Shown piece by piece: positions 33,083 to 44,553 of a stretch of DNA of 64,000 bases. Each line of letters starts with the position of its first letter. Position 1 is the stretch's first letter. A program made the position numbers and the translations under genes. This DNA is from JABFXX01 sp036489755 (GTDB taxonomy: Bacteria; Myxococcota_A; Polyangia; Haliangiales; Haliangiaceae), in NCBI GenBank assembly GCA_036489755.1, contig DASXFD010000003.1, positions 1-64,000 of the forward strand, given 5' to 3'. The notes beneath the pieces were generated by a model. It saw only the letters and a list, made by a program, of their open reading frames with translations, ran no database searches and had not been told where the DNA came from.

Positions 33083-33928
33083 GTGAGCACGAGAACGCAT
33101 CGCGGCGCTGCCAAGGTCGGTACCGGCAGCGTCGCTACGGGCGGCGAGCACGTTGCGCATGCCGAGCATGCCGAGCGTGCCGCGCATGCCGCGCATGCCG
33201 ATGCCGCGCGTAGCACTCGTGGCGATGCCGAGGGCGCCGCGCGTTCCGCCGGCGATTCGCACCATGCTACTCGCGGTGCGGATGGTCGGAGTGCCGAGAA
33301 TGCCGAGAATGCCGAGAATGTCCCCACCGGGCGTTCGAGTCAGCAGCGCATCATCGCCAGCGACAAACGCGAGGCGATCATGCAGGCGTCGCTCGACCTG
33401 TTTGTCGAGCGCGGCTTCTACGGCGTCGCGGTTCCCGAAATCGCCGAGCGTGCGCAGGTCGGCGCCGGAACGATCTATCGCCACTTCGAGTCGAAGGAAG
33501 CGCTCGTCAACGCGCTCTATCGCCAGGAGAAGCAGCGGTTCGCGCAGAACGTCGTCGCATCGTTTCCCGCGATCGATCGCGCTCGCGAGCTGTTTCGCGC
33601 GCTCTGGAATCGCATGGCCGCCTTCGCGACAGCGAACCACGCAGCGTTCGTGTTTCTCGAGCTCCACCACCACGCGCCCTACCTCGATACGCAAAGCCGA
33701 GCTGTGGAGCAGCGCATGATCCAGCTGTTCGAAGGCGTCATCACGGCCGCGCAGGGTCGCGGCGAGCTCAAGCAAGCGCCGCCTCGGTTGCTCATGGGCA
33801 TCGTGATGGGCGCGTTCACCGGTGTCATTCGAAGTTGCGTCGAGTCCGAGTCGAGCGCGGAGGGTTATCTCTCGCGCGCCGACTGGAAGCTCGCCGAGCA
33901 GTGTGTTTGGGAAGCGATTCGAGCCTGA
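33083..33928 (+). CDS. TetR-family regulator with long low-complexity N-terminus
   Basis: About 281 residues. The TetR HTH domain occupies roughly residues 88-140: 'REAIMQASLDLFVERGFYGV', 'PEIAERAQVGAGTIYRHFES', 'KEALVNALY', followed by a helical ligand domain with 'FVFLELHHHAPYLD'. The first 85 residues are His/Ala/Glu repeats (EHAEHAERAAHAAHADAA; SAENAENAEN) encoded by short DNA repeats, unusual for TetR proteins. The GTG at 33083 is the only standard in-frame start upstream of the HTH and directly follows operator 1, which implies a leaderless message or an SD inside the operator. Autoregulation and control of the SDR gene are inferred. Confidence 0.85.
   Translation: MSTRTHRGAAKVGTGSVATGGEHVAHAEHAERAAHAAHADAARSTRGDAEGAARSAGDSHHATRGADGRSAENAENAENVPTGRSSQQRIIASDKREAIMQASLDLFVERGFYGVAVPEIAERAQVGAGTIYRHFESKEALVNALYRQEKQRFAQNVVASFPAIDRARELFRALWNRMAAFATANHAAFVFLELHHHAPYLDTQSRAVEQRMIQLFEGVITAAQGRGELKQAPPRLLMGIVMGAFTGVIRSCVESESSAEGYLSRADWKLAEQCVWEAIRA
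33155..33318 (+). repeat. short tandem repeats encoding the TetR N-terminal extension
   Basis: Two blocks: interleaved GCCGAGCATG/GCCGCGCATG units at 33155-33210, and three exact copies of the 9-mer TGCCGAGAA at 33292-33318. The 9-mer encodes AEN repeats. The reading frame is kept across both blocks. Confidence 0.75.
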
Positions 33929-33978
33929 GCCATGTCGTATGGGCTTGAAATCACACCATGTCCTTCGTTTGCTCACGA

Positions 33979-34000
33979 GCGGAATGAACGTTCATTCCGC
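33979..34000. promoter_or_regulatory. 22-bp perfect palindrome (TetR operator 2)
   Basis: Half-site GCGGAATGAAC mirrored on both strands, identical to operator 1 except at the two central base pairs. It lies 66 bases before the SDR start, where a promoter is expected. Confidence 0.85.
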
Positions 34001-34066
34001 CTAGGCTCGAGTAGCAGTCTCACCAGCGAATCCACGTAGTTCCCTCTGAAACCAGGAGCCCATCCC

Positions 34067-34975
34067 ATGTCCTCGTCCTCGTCCAAGATCGTCCTCGTCA
34101 CCGGCGCGACGGCCGGCATCGGCCGCATGACGGCGCTGCACCTCGCCAAGCTCGGTCACCACGTGATCGCGACCGGCCGCAAGCTGCCCGAGCTCGCGGC
34201 GCTCAAGACGGAGGCCGGATCGCTCAAGCTCGACACGCTCGCGCTCGATGTCACGTCACCCGCGTCGATCGCGGCGGCGGTGAATGCGGTCGATGCGCTG
34301 ACGAAAGGGCGCGGGCTGGACGTGCTGGTCAACAACGCCGGCTTCGGCGTGCTCGGCCCGACGTCGGAGATCGGCGACTCCGAGATGCGCCGGCAGTACG
34401 AGACGAACGTGTTCGGCCTGATGAACGTGACGCGCGCGTTCCTTCCGAAAATGATCGAGCAGCGCACCGGGCGCGTGGTGAACGTGTCGAGCGTCGGCGG
34501 GCGAATCACGCTGCCCTACTTCGGCGTCTACAACTCGACGAAGTACGCGGTCGAGGCGCTGTCGGATGCGCTTCGTTACGAGCTGCGGCCGTTCGGGATC
34601 GACGTCTCGCTGATCGAGCCCGGCATCATCCGCACGAACTTCGAGGCCACTGCGGTGTCGGGGCTCGGGCAGTTCAAGACGACGCCGTTTGCGGTCGCCG
34701 TCGAGAAGTACGAGGAGATGTCGAAGTTCGCCAACCGGTTCGCGTCAAATCCGATCGTGATCGCCAAGGCGATCGCGAAGGCCGTCGGTGCGCGCCGCCC
34801 CCGCGCGCGCTACGTCGCGCCGTTCTCGAACCACATGATCTTCATGATGTCGTCGCTGCTGCCGACGCGCGTGTGGGATTGGACGATGCGGAAGGTCGGC
34901 TTCCTCAACAAGAAGTCGCTGCGCCTCGCCGGGACGCGCCGGTCGCCCGCACAGCTCGAAGCGACGCCGAACTGA
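34067..34975 (+). CDS. short-chain dehydrogenase, probable TetR target
   Basis: A 302-residue SDR: TGATAGIG cofactor loop at residues 12-19, 'DVLVNNAGFGVLGPTSE', and catalytic YxxxK as 'YNSTKYAV'. The C-terminal 'VGARRPRARYVAPFSNHMIF' and a hydrophobic tail are common in SDRs acting on lipophilic alcohols or ketones. AGGAG (about 34052) precedes the ATG. The palindrome at 33979-34000 and the adjacent TetR gene indicate repression released by a small molecule, possibly a substrate of this enzyme. Substrate unknown. Confidence 0.92.
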   Translation: MSSSSSKIVLVTGATAGIGRMTALHLAKLGHHVIATGRKLPELAALKTEAGSLKLDTLALDVTSPASIAAAVNAVDALTKGRGLDVLVNNAGFGVLGPTSEIGDSEMRRQYETNVFGLMNVTRAFLPKMIEQRTGRVVNVSSVGGRITLPYFGVYNSTKYAVEALSDALRYELRPFGIDVSLIEPGIIRTNFEATAVSGLGQFKTTPFAVAVEKYEEMSKFANRFASNPIVIAKAIAKAVGARRPRARYVAPFSNHMIFMMSSLLPTRVWDWTMRKVGFLNKKSLRLAGTRRSPAQLEATPN

Positions 34976-34996
34976 TCCGGTAATCCCGCGGCGGCG

Positions 34997-35019
34997 GCCG
35001 GTTCATCGCGATGACCGGC
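34997..35019 (+). terminator. hairpin after the SDR gene
   Basis: GCCGGT-T-CATCG paired with CGATG-ACCGGC: an 11-bp stem with one bulge and almost no loop. There is no T run, so it may be a weak terminator or a stabilising 3' stem. Confidence 0.35.
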
Positions 35020-35075
35020 AGTCGCTGCAGCTTACGTCTTGGCGTCTGGCGGCGGCGCGTGGCACCTTTCGCCTC

Positions 35076-35450
35076 GTGCGTTGGACGGTCACTTGTTGGC
35101 TCCTGGGATGCGTCTTGCTCTCGAGCTGCAAGGACCACGCGCCGTCGCCGGCCGAGATCGCGGATCGCGGCTGGCACGCTCACGACCTCGTGATCACCGC
35201 CGGCGAGAACGCGAAGAGCTGCGCCGAAGCGGCGATCGCGATGCAGCGCGTCTACGCCGAGCACAAGGACGAGTTCGTCGCGGCGTTCGACCTCGAGCGC
35301 GACAAGGCACGACTCCAGGAAGCGACCGACTTTATCGAGGCGCACGAGGATCGGTACGGCGACCTCGACACCCGGCTGGAAGCGCTCCAGGACCGCTGCG
35401 CGAAGGACGCGAACGTGCAGGCGGTATTCCAACAGATGGCAACGCCGTAG
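35076..35450 (+). CDS. small predicted lipoprotein with charged helical domain
   Basis: A 124-residue protein from the GTG at 35076. Lipobox SSC in 'WLLGCVLLSSCKDH', then a highly charged, probably helical region (EHKDEFVAAFDLERDKARLQ, then EAHEDRYGDLDTRLEALQDR), likely a short coiled coil on the periplasmic side. It has two further cysteines (about residues 49 and 108). No recognised family. It lies 16 bases before the S1-domain gene and is probably co-transcribed. Confidence 0.65.
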   Translation: MRWTVTCWLLGCVLLSSCKDHAPSPAEIADRGWHAHDLVITAGENAKSCAEAAIAMQRVYAEHKDEFVAAFDLERDKARLQEATDFIEAHEDRYGDLDTRLEALQDRCAKDANVQAVFQQMATP

Positions 35451-35466
35451 TAGCTTCGGCGGCCCA

Positions 35467-36609
35467 ATGGCCGACGACGACGAAGAGGACTTCGCTGCGA
35501 TGTTCGCGGCGAGCGAGCAAGGTAAACGCGCGAAGCGACCGAAGGTCGGCGACCTCGTCAAGGGGACGATCGTGACGCTCGGCAAGGACGCCGTGTTCGT
35601 CGACCTCGGCGGCAAGGCCGAAGGCCAACTCGACCGCGCGCAGGTGAGCGATCACGACGGCAAGTTGCTGGTGAAGATCGGCGACGTGATCGAAGCGCGC
35701 GTCGCGTCGGATGCCGGTGGCGCCCTGGTCTTGCGCACGAAGTTGGGGCGCGGACCGGAAGCGCGCGCGGAGCTCGCGCAAGCGCAAGACCTCGGGATCC
35801 CCGTCGAAGGGCTCGTCACCGAGGTGGTCAAGGGCGGTGTCTCCGTCGACGTTGCCGGCGTGCGCGGGTTCTGCCCGGCATCGCAGATCGATACGCGCTT
35901 CGTCGAAGACCTCGCCGTGTACGTCGGCCAGCGGCTGACGTTTCGAGTCACGCGCTACGAGCCGCCGCGCAATCTAGTGCTGTCGCGGCGCGCGCTCCTC
36001 GAGGAAGAAAACGAGAAACGCGCGATCGAGACGCGCAAGCACCTCGCGCCCGGTACCGTGATCCGCGGCCGCGTGATCTCGTTCAAGCCGTACGGCGCGT
36101 TCGTCGACATCGGCGGCATCGAGGGCATGCTGCACGTCTCCGAGCTCGGTTACGCGCGCGTCGACAAGCCCGAAGACGTGCTGCGGGTCGACCAGGAGCT
36201 CGACGTCGCGATCTTGAAGGTCGAAGGCGACCGCATCTCGCTGTCACTGAAGGCGCTCGGCGACGATCCGTGGAACGCCGCGACCGCGAAGCTCGGCGAA
36301 GGCGCACGCGTCAAAGGCACGATCACGCGCCTGCAGCCGTTCGGCGCGTTCGTCGAGATCGCGCCGGGCGTCGAAGGGCTCGTCCACATCAGCGAGCTCG
36401 GTGCCGGCCGGCGGATCAACCACCCGAAAGAGGCGGTCTCGATCGGGCAGGCGATCGAGGCGACGGTGCTGTCGATCGATCACGAGCGCCGGCGGCTGTC
36501 GCTGTCGTTGACGTCGAGCAACGACGCGGCGCCCGACGAGGTCGCGGCCGTCAAGCGTGCGCCGGAGAAGCTCGGAACGTTCGGCGACCTGCTCAAGGGC
36601 AAGAAGTAA
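35467..36609 (+). CDS. four-S1-domain RNA-binding protein
   Basis: A 380-residue protein built from four S1 OB folds (about residues 23-95, 110-175, 190-265 and 280-350), seen as repeats of the pattern GTVIRGRVISFKPYGAFVDI...GMLHVSEL and ISLSLKAL. An acidic N-terminus (DDDEEDFAAMFAASEQGK) precedes them. It is shorter than six-domain ribosomal S1 and resembles S1-like proteins that help mRNA binding or stability. The stop at 36607-36609 abuts that of the convergent TonB-domain gene. Confidence 0.9.
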   Translation: MADDDEEDFAAMFAASEQGKRAKRPKVGDLVKGTIVTLGKDAVFVDLGGKAEGQLDRAQVSDHDGKLLVKIGDVIEARVASDAGGALVLRTKLGRGPEARAELAQAQDLGIPVEGLVTEVVKGGVSVDVAGVRGFCPASQIDTRFVEDLAVYVGQRLTFRVTRYEPPRNLVLSRRALLEEENEKRAIETRKHLAPGTVIRGRVISFKPYGAFVDIGGIEGMLHVSELGYARVDKPEDVLRVDQELDVAILKVEGDRISLSLKALGDDPWNAATAKLGEGARVKGTITRLQPFGAFVEIAPGVEGLVHISELGAGRRINHPKEAVSIGQAIEATVLSIDHERRRLSLSLTSSNDAAPDEVAAVKRAPEKLGTFGDLLKGKK

Positions 36610-37778
36610 TCAGCGGGCGGTCAGCTTCACCGTGCTCGTCCGGTGCTGTGCGAGCTTGGACGTGCTGGTATCCGTCTCGAGGTCCTGCGTCTCCACGAGC
36701 GTCACGGAGCTCGGGACCGCGTCTCGCAGATCGATCACGGCGTCGCCCTTGTTCGTTCCGTGCAATGCGTTCCCGGTGCTCTTGCCGTCCTGGCTTTGTG
36801 TGAACTTGATCGTCACGCGGCTGCCGGCAATCGCCGCCACCTCGTACGCCGTCATCAGCAGGAACGTGACGTCGCCGCTCGTGATCGTGCGCTCGACCTG
36901 CCACGACGCCCCGACGCCGACCGGCTCGTCGGGAAACGACTCGTCGATGGGGCGCAGCGCGTCCACATCGAAGACGGTATAGAGCCGATCGGGCACGTCC
37001 TGTGCGAGCTCGAAGTCCGTCAAGAGGCCGCGCGCCGTGACGGTCGCACGTGCCTTCGTGCCGGCGAGCTTCGCGAGATGATCGTTGACGGACCGACTTT
37101 CGGCGTCGGTCGCGGCGAGCGCGACCTTGCGATACGTGAGGTCGATGCGCGCATCGCCATCGGGCGTCACGTCGCCAACTGCGTACGCGATGTCGTAGCG
37201 CATCGTCGCGGTCTCGGGCGCACCGAGCGCGCCTGGCGTGCCGCGCGCCGTGCTCTCTTTCCAGTCGACGACGACGTCGTGCGTGTCGCCCGGCGTGAAC
37301 GTCATGCGCAGCACCTGTCGCGGCCCATTGCCTGGCTTCAGGAGCCGCAGCCTCGGCGGCGGATCGGCGGGCTGCTGGTTGTAGATGAACGTGACCGCCG
37401 TGCAGACCGGAACCGCCTTGTTCTGGATCATGTACGGGCGATAGCGCCACTCGCCCTGAATCGTATCGATGATCTTCTGATCGTATGCCGGGAAGCCGGA
37501 CGATCTGAGCAGCCTCACGCTCGCGATCTTGCCGTCGACGGCGATGCACAGCTTGAACGAGCTGATCGTCCGATCCTTGCCCGCGCGCGAGATCTCGCGC
37601 TTCGTCGCATCGTCGGGTTCGATCAACTTGGTGCCCGCGATGCGCTGGGCCTCGAGCGCGTTCGGCGGCACGACGTTGCCACCGGAGCCCGGTGGCGGCG
37701 GTGGCGGCGGCGGTCCCGGCGGCGGTTGCGCTCGTGCGACGCTCACGAGCGCGACGAGCACGAGCACGAATCGGCTCT

Positions 37779-37782
<4 letters not shown>
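36610..37782 (-). CDS. exported TonB C-terminal domain protein with DUF6263-like region
   Basis: A 390-residue exported protein: signal peptide 'MKSRFVLVLVALVSVARA', a poly-Pro/Gly linker (QPPPGPPPPPPPPGSGG), a TonB-C-like domain ('LCIAVDGKIASVRLLRSSGFPAYD' and 'WRYRPYMIQNKAVPVCTAVTF'), then a beta-rich C-terminal half with 'LRMTFTPGDTHDVVVDWK', like DUF6263-type outer-membrane proteins. TonB-C domains transmit envelope energy or act as scaffolds. Its ATG overlaps the boxB stop (ATGA at 37779-37782), so it is translationally coupled to boxB. That suggests, but does not show, a role in aromatic uptake. Confidence 0.8.
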
Positions 37783-39191
<1,409 letters not shown>

Positions 39192-39193
39192 GA

Positions 39194-40810
<1,617 letters not shown>

Positions 40811-40825
40811 GCCGATCTTTTATCC

Positions 40826-40838
40826 TGCAATTTATTGC
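40826..40838. promoter_or_regulatory. boxR: BoxR-type operator box 1
   Basis: TGCAATTTATTGC, with perfect arms GCAAT/ATTGC around TT. It lies between boxC and boxR, 15 bases upstream of the boxC start. Together with box 2 (40858-40870), 32 bases apart or about three helical turns, it resembles the TGCA-containing repeats recognised by BzdR/BoxR-type regulators. Confidence 0.65.
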
Positions 40839-40868
40839 TTGTCACGCCGATTCGACATGCACTATATT
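40839..40868 (+). promoter_or_regulatory. boxR promoter
   Basis: TTGTCA (40839-40844), an 18-base spacer and TATATT (40863-40868), a good sigma70-type match. The predicted transcription start near 40875 coincides with the GTG of boxR, suggesting a leaderless message. Box 2 overlaps the -10. Confidence 0.6.
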
Positions 40869-40870
40869 GC
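40858..40870. promoter_or_regulatory. boxR: BoxR-type operator box 2
   Basis: TGCACTATATTGC, differing from box 1 at three positions. It overlaps the boxR -10 hexamer, so binding here would block boxR transcription. Confidence 0.6.
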
Positions 40871-40874
40871 TTAC

Positions 40875-41588
40875 GTGACGTTCTTGGAAACCGTCGGTGC
40901 GGCCGTCCGAGCTCAGCGCGAGCGCAAGGGCTGGTCGCGCCGCGAGCTCGCCGAGCAGAGCGGCGTCTCGGAGCGATTCCTGGCCCAGCTCGAGACCGGC
41001 GACGGCAACATCTCGCTGCGCCGGTTCGCCGAGGTCGCGCATGCGCTCGGCACGTCGCCGCAGGCGCTGCTCGCCGCCGAAGCGCCGATCGAGAAACCGA
41101 TCGCGTTGCTCGGCGTGCGCGGTGCCGGCAAGTCGACGATCGGCGCGGCGCTCGCGAAGAAGCTCGGCCGCCGCTTCGTCGAGCTCGATCAGGAGATCGA
41201 AGACGCGACCGGGCTGTCGCTCGCCGAGGTGTTCGCGCTGCACGGCGAGGCGTATTACCGGCGCGTCGAGCGCGAGGTGCTCGCCCGCGTGCTTGCCGAG
41301 CCCGAGGCGACCGTGCTCGCGACCGGTGGCTCGATCGTCAACGACCCGGCGACGTACGCACTTTTACGTATGCGCTCGCGCACGGTCTGGCTGCGCGCGA
41401 CGGCCGAGGACCACTGGAATCGCGTCGTCGCGCAGGGCGATCGCCGCCCGATGGCCGAAAATCCGCATGCGTTCGAGGAGCTGCGCGCCCTGCTCGCGGC
41501 CCGCACCAAGCTCTACGCGCGTGCCGACGACACCGTCGACACCAGCGGGCGCACCGTGAAGCAGGTCGTCGCCGAGCTCACCGCGTGA
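40875..41588 (+). CDS. boxR: BoxR-type benzoyl-CoA-responsive regulator (HTH plus shikimate-kinase fold)
   Basis: A 237-residue regulator from the GTG at 40875. Residues 1-64 form an XRE helix-turn-helix ('KGWSRRELAEQSGVSERFLA'); the rest resembles shikimate kinase with P-loop 'LLGVRGAGKSTIG', 'FVELDQEIEDATGLSLAEVF' and 'VLATGGSIV'. In the BzdR/BoxR family the kinase-like domain senses benzoyl-CoA and has lost kinase function. An ATG at 40857 is in frame but would place box 2 inside the coding region. It is divergent from boxC, the usual arrangement for a local repressor. Confidence 0.93.
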   Translation: MTFLETVGAAVRAQRERKGWSRRELAEQSGVSERFLAQLETGDGNISLRRFAEVAHALGTSPQALLAAEAPIEKPIALLGVRGAGKSTIGAALAKKLGRRFVELDQEIEDATGLSLAEVFALHGEAYYRRVEREVLARVLAEPEATVLATGGSIVNDPATYALLRMRSRTVWLRATAEDHWNRVVAQGDRRPMAENPHAFEELRALLAARTKLYARADDTVDTSGRTVKQVVAELTA

Positions 41589-41693
41589 GGTAATTCGACA
41601 CTGCGATGGGCGAGCGTAATCGCCGCAACGGCCGGCGTGGAGCGAGTATTTCGCGCCGCCGCGCTCGATCCGCCGGTGGCATGATCGGTCGCG

Positions 41694-42545
41694 ATGAGGG
41701 CGTCGTTGGGTTTCGTCGCGTGTGCGTCGGCGTGCGGGTTCAATCCGGCGATGCTCTTGACCGATGCGACGGATCCGCCGACCGACTCCGGCGGCTCGTC
41801 GGATCCAGGTCCGCCGTGGAGCGCGCCGACCGAGCTCTTCAACGATACGGGTGACCACGACCCGACGCTGACCGGCGACATGCTCGAGCTCTACTTCGAC
41901 GACGGCAGCGATCTTTGGGTGACGATGCGCAGCGGCTCCGGTGCGGCATGGGGCGCCGCGATGAAAGTGCCGGGGCTCGATACGAGCTCGATCGAGCGAA
42001 CGCCCGAGATCAGCCGCGACGGCTTGACGATGTATTTCGCGAGCAATCGCGCGGTCGGCGACGACACCCAGATCTGGGTGACGACGCGTCCGACGCGCGC
42101 CATGCCGTGGACCGTGCCGGTGCTCGTGACCTCGCTCGGCTCGACGCACGAAGACGACGCCGCGACGCCGAGCGCCGACGGCTCGACGATCGTGCTCAAC
42201 TGGAACGAGCAGCCGGGCCACGACGACGACATCTCCGACAGCGTGCGGGACGGAGCCGGCTGGACGGAGCCCGCCGCGCTCGCGAACGTCAACAGCGCGC
42301 GCGACGATGACAATCCGATGCTCTCGGATGACGAGCTGTCGCTGTACCTCGACTCGGATCGAGGCAGCGACGACCGCCATCACCTCTACGTGGCGACGCG
42401 CACGACAACTGGCTCGATGTTCGAGACCTCGCAGCTGCTCGACGAGACGAGCCCGTTCAGCGACGAGCGCGCGCCGTGGATCTCGCCGGATGGTCATCAG
42501 CTCGTGTTCGAGTCGAACGCGATGCTCTACATCGTCAGCCGCTGA
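41694..42545 (+). CDS. PD40/TolB-type beta-propeller lipoprotein
   Basis: A 283-residue lipoprotein: 'MRASLGFVACASACGFN' (lipobox SAC), a disordered Asp/Pro/Ser linker, then WD40-like PD40 repeats such as 'TPEISRDGLTMYFASNRAVG', 'AATPSADGSTIVLNWNEQ', 'NPMLSDDELSLYLDSDRGSD' and 'RAPWISPDGHQLVFES'. It forms a beta-propeller that probably binds proteins or glycans outside the cell. It follows boxR by about 105 bases but appears unrelated to aromatic metabolism. Its last 11 bases overlap the convergent ligA. Confidence 0.85.
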   Translation: MRASLGFVACASACGFNPAMLLTDATDPPTDSGGSSDPGPPWSAPTELFNDTGDHDPTLTGDMLELYFDDGSDLWVTMRSGSGAAWGAAMKVPGLDTSSIERTPEISRDGLTMYFASNRAVGDDTQIWVTTRPTRAMPWTVPVLVTSLGSTHEDDAATPSADGSTIVLNWNEQPGHDDDISDSVRDGAGWTEPAALANVNSARDDDNPMLSDDELSLYLDSDRGSDDRHHLYVATRTTTGSMFETSQLLDETSPFSDERAPWISPDGHQLVFESNAMLYIVSR

Positions 42546-44544
42546 GCAGTCGCTCGAGCTCGGCCTCGTCGATCACGGTCACGCCGTGTTTTTGGGCGGC
42601 TTCGAGCTTCGTCTTGCCGGTGTCGGCGCCGGCGACGAGATACGTCGTCTTCTTGCCGACCGAACCGGCGACCTTGCCGCCCGCCTGCTCGATTCGCTTT
42701 TGCACGTCGGCGCGCGGCTGCGTGAGCGTGCCGGTGACGACGAGCGTCTTGCCGGTGAGCGGACCTTCGGTGATCGTCGCGACGGGTTCGGCGGGATCGA
42801 CGCCGTGCCCGGCGAGCTTGTCGAGCACGACCGCGACGTGCGGATCGCGCAGGAACTTGTCGACGTGCAGCGCGATCGTCTCGCCGATCCCTTCGATGTC
42901 GTTGAGCTCGGCGACGAGCTCCTCCGACGACTTCGTCTTTGCCGCCTCGCGCAGCGCCGACAGCGCGCCGTACTTCGCGGCGATCGGCCGCGCGAGCACG
43001 CTGCCGACGTTCGGGATGCCGAGCGCGGCGAGCAGGCGCGAGAACGTCGCGTTTTGCTTCGCGGTGGCGATCGCCTTGATGAGGTTTTGCGCCGACAGCT
43101 CGGCGAACCGCTCGAGCTTCTCGAGCTGCTTGGCGGTGAGCGCGAACAGATCGGCGACGTCGTGCACGAGCCCGGCTTCGATCAGCTGCGCGACGACTTT
43201 CTCGCCGAGCCCGTCGATGTTCATCTGATGGCGCGACGCGAAAAACTCGATCGCCCCGAGTCGCTGCGCCGGGCAGCCGGTGCGGTTCGGGCAGATCAGC
43301 GCGACGCGGCCATCCTCGCGCTCGAGCTCGGCCTCGCAGAACGGACAGTGCGTCGGCGGCTCGAACCGCGGGCCTTTCGCCGTTTCCGTCACGTTCAAGA
43401 TCTCCGGGATGATCTCGCCGGCTTTCTGGATCGTGACGCGATCGCCCTTGCCGAGCCCGAGCCGCGCGACCTGATCCCAGTTATGGACCGACGCGCGAGA
43501 TACCGTGGTGCCCGAGACGTCGACGGGATCGAGGATCGCGACGGGCGTGACGGTGCCGGTGCGGCCGACGTTGAGCTCGATGTCGCGCAGGATCGTCGTG
43601 ACCTGACGCGCCGGAAACTTGTACGCGATCGCCCACCGCGGAAACTTCGCGGTCGTGCCGAGCGCGGTGCGCTGCGCGAAGTCGTCGACCTTCACGACGA
43701 GCCCGTCGACCTCGTACGGCAGGTGGTCGCGCTTGTCGGCCCAGCCATGCACGGCCGCGCTCAGCTCGTCCCAGCTCGTCGCCGACGAGTTGTGCTGCGA
43801 GACCGGGATCCCGAGTCGCTTGATGAGCTCGAGCGACGCGAGGTGGCCACTCGCATAGCGCTCGCCGTCGACGACTTCGTACAGGATCGTGCGCATCGGG
43901 CGCTTGGCGACCTCGCGCGGATCCTGCTGCTTGATCGAGCCGGCGGCGGTGTTGCGCGGATTCTTGAATAATTCTTCACCGAGCTTCGCGCGTTCGGCGT
44001 TGATCGCCGCGAACTCGGCCTTCGTCATGTAGATCTCGCCGCGCACCACGATCGACACCGGCTCGCGCAGGCGCAGCGCGACGCCCTTCACCATCTTGAC
44101 GTTCGCGGTGACGTCCTCGCCGATGCGACCGTCGCCGCGCGTGGCGCCGAGCGCGAGCATGCCGTCCTTGTACGTCAGCTCGATGCCGAAGCCGTCGATC
44201 TTGGGCTCGACGGAGAACACCGGGACGTCGCCGTCGAGGCCTTTGACGACGCGATCGAAGAACGCGCGCAGCTCGGTCTCGTCGTACGTGTTGTCGAGCG
44301 ACAACATCGCGACCGGCCGCGTGACCTTCGGAAACTCCGACACCGGCGCGTGGCCGACACGCTGCGTGGGTGACCATGCGACGATCCAATCGGGATGGGC
44401 GCGCTCGAGCTCGCGCAGCTTCACGACGAGCTTGTCGTACTCGACGTCGCTGATCGTCGGGCTCGACTCGACGTGGTACTTGCGATCGTGCTCGGTCAGC
44501 TCGTCGACGAGCGCGAGGTAATGATCGCGATTTCCAGCACCCAT
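42535..44544 (-). CDS. ligA: NAD-dependent DNA ligase
   Basis: A 669-residue LigA, full length. Adenylation domain with the nucleotidyl Lys in 'VEPKIDGFGIEL' (K115; usual family form EPKxDG), 'RGDGRIGEDVT' and 'GEIYM'. Then the OB fold, a Cys4 zinc finger (CPFC and CPNRTGC), helix-hairpin-helix repeats ('ALGIPNVGSVLARPIA' and 'IEGIGETIALHV') and a C-terminal BRCT domain ('LTGKTLVVTGTLTQPRADVQ'). The motif 'KIDGFGIEL' instead of the frequent KLDGLA is a mild variant. Confidence 0.97.
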   Translation of the reverse strand: MGAGNRDHYLALVDELTEHDRKYHVESSPTISDVEYDKLVVKLRELERAHPDWIVAWSPTQRVGHAPVSEFPKVTRPVAMLSLDNTYDETELRAFFDRVVKGLDGDVPVFSVEPKIDGFGIELTYKDGMLALGATRGDGRIGEDVTANVKMVKGVALRLREPVSIVVRGEIYMTKAEFAAINAERAKLGEELFKNPRNTAAGSIKQQDPREVAKRPMRTILYEVVDGERYASGHLASLELIKRLGIPVSQHNSSATSWDELSAAVHGWADKRDHLPYEVDGLVVKVDDFAQRTALGTTAKFPRWAIAYKFPARQVTTILRDIELNVGRTGTVTPVAILDPVDVSGTTVSRASVHNWDQVARLGLGKGDRVTIQKAGEIIPEILNVTETAKGPRFEPPTHCPFCEAELEREDGRVALICPNRTGCPAQRLGAIEFFASRHQMNIDGLGEKVVAQLIEAGLVHDVADLFALTAKQLEKLERFAELSAQNLIKAIATAKQNATFSRLLAALGIPNVGSVLARPIAAKYGALSALREAAKTKSSEELVAELNDIEGIGETIALHVDKFLRDPHVAVVLDKLAGHGVDPAEPVATITEGPLTGKTLVVTGTLTQPRADVQKRIEQAGGKVAGSVGKKTTYLVAGADTGKTKLEAAQKHGVTVIDEAELERLLSG

Positions 44545-44553
44545 CCCGCGAAT

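Noticed and set aside
33155..33318. Short repeats resembling a CRISPR array
   Set aside because: Units are 9-10 bases with no spacers and they encode a continuous protein frame.
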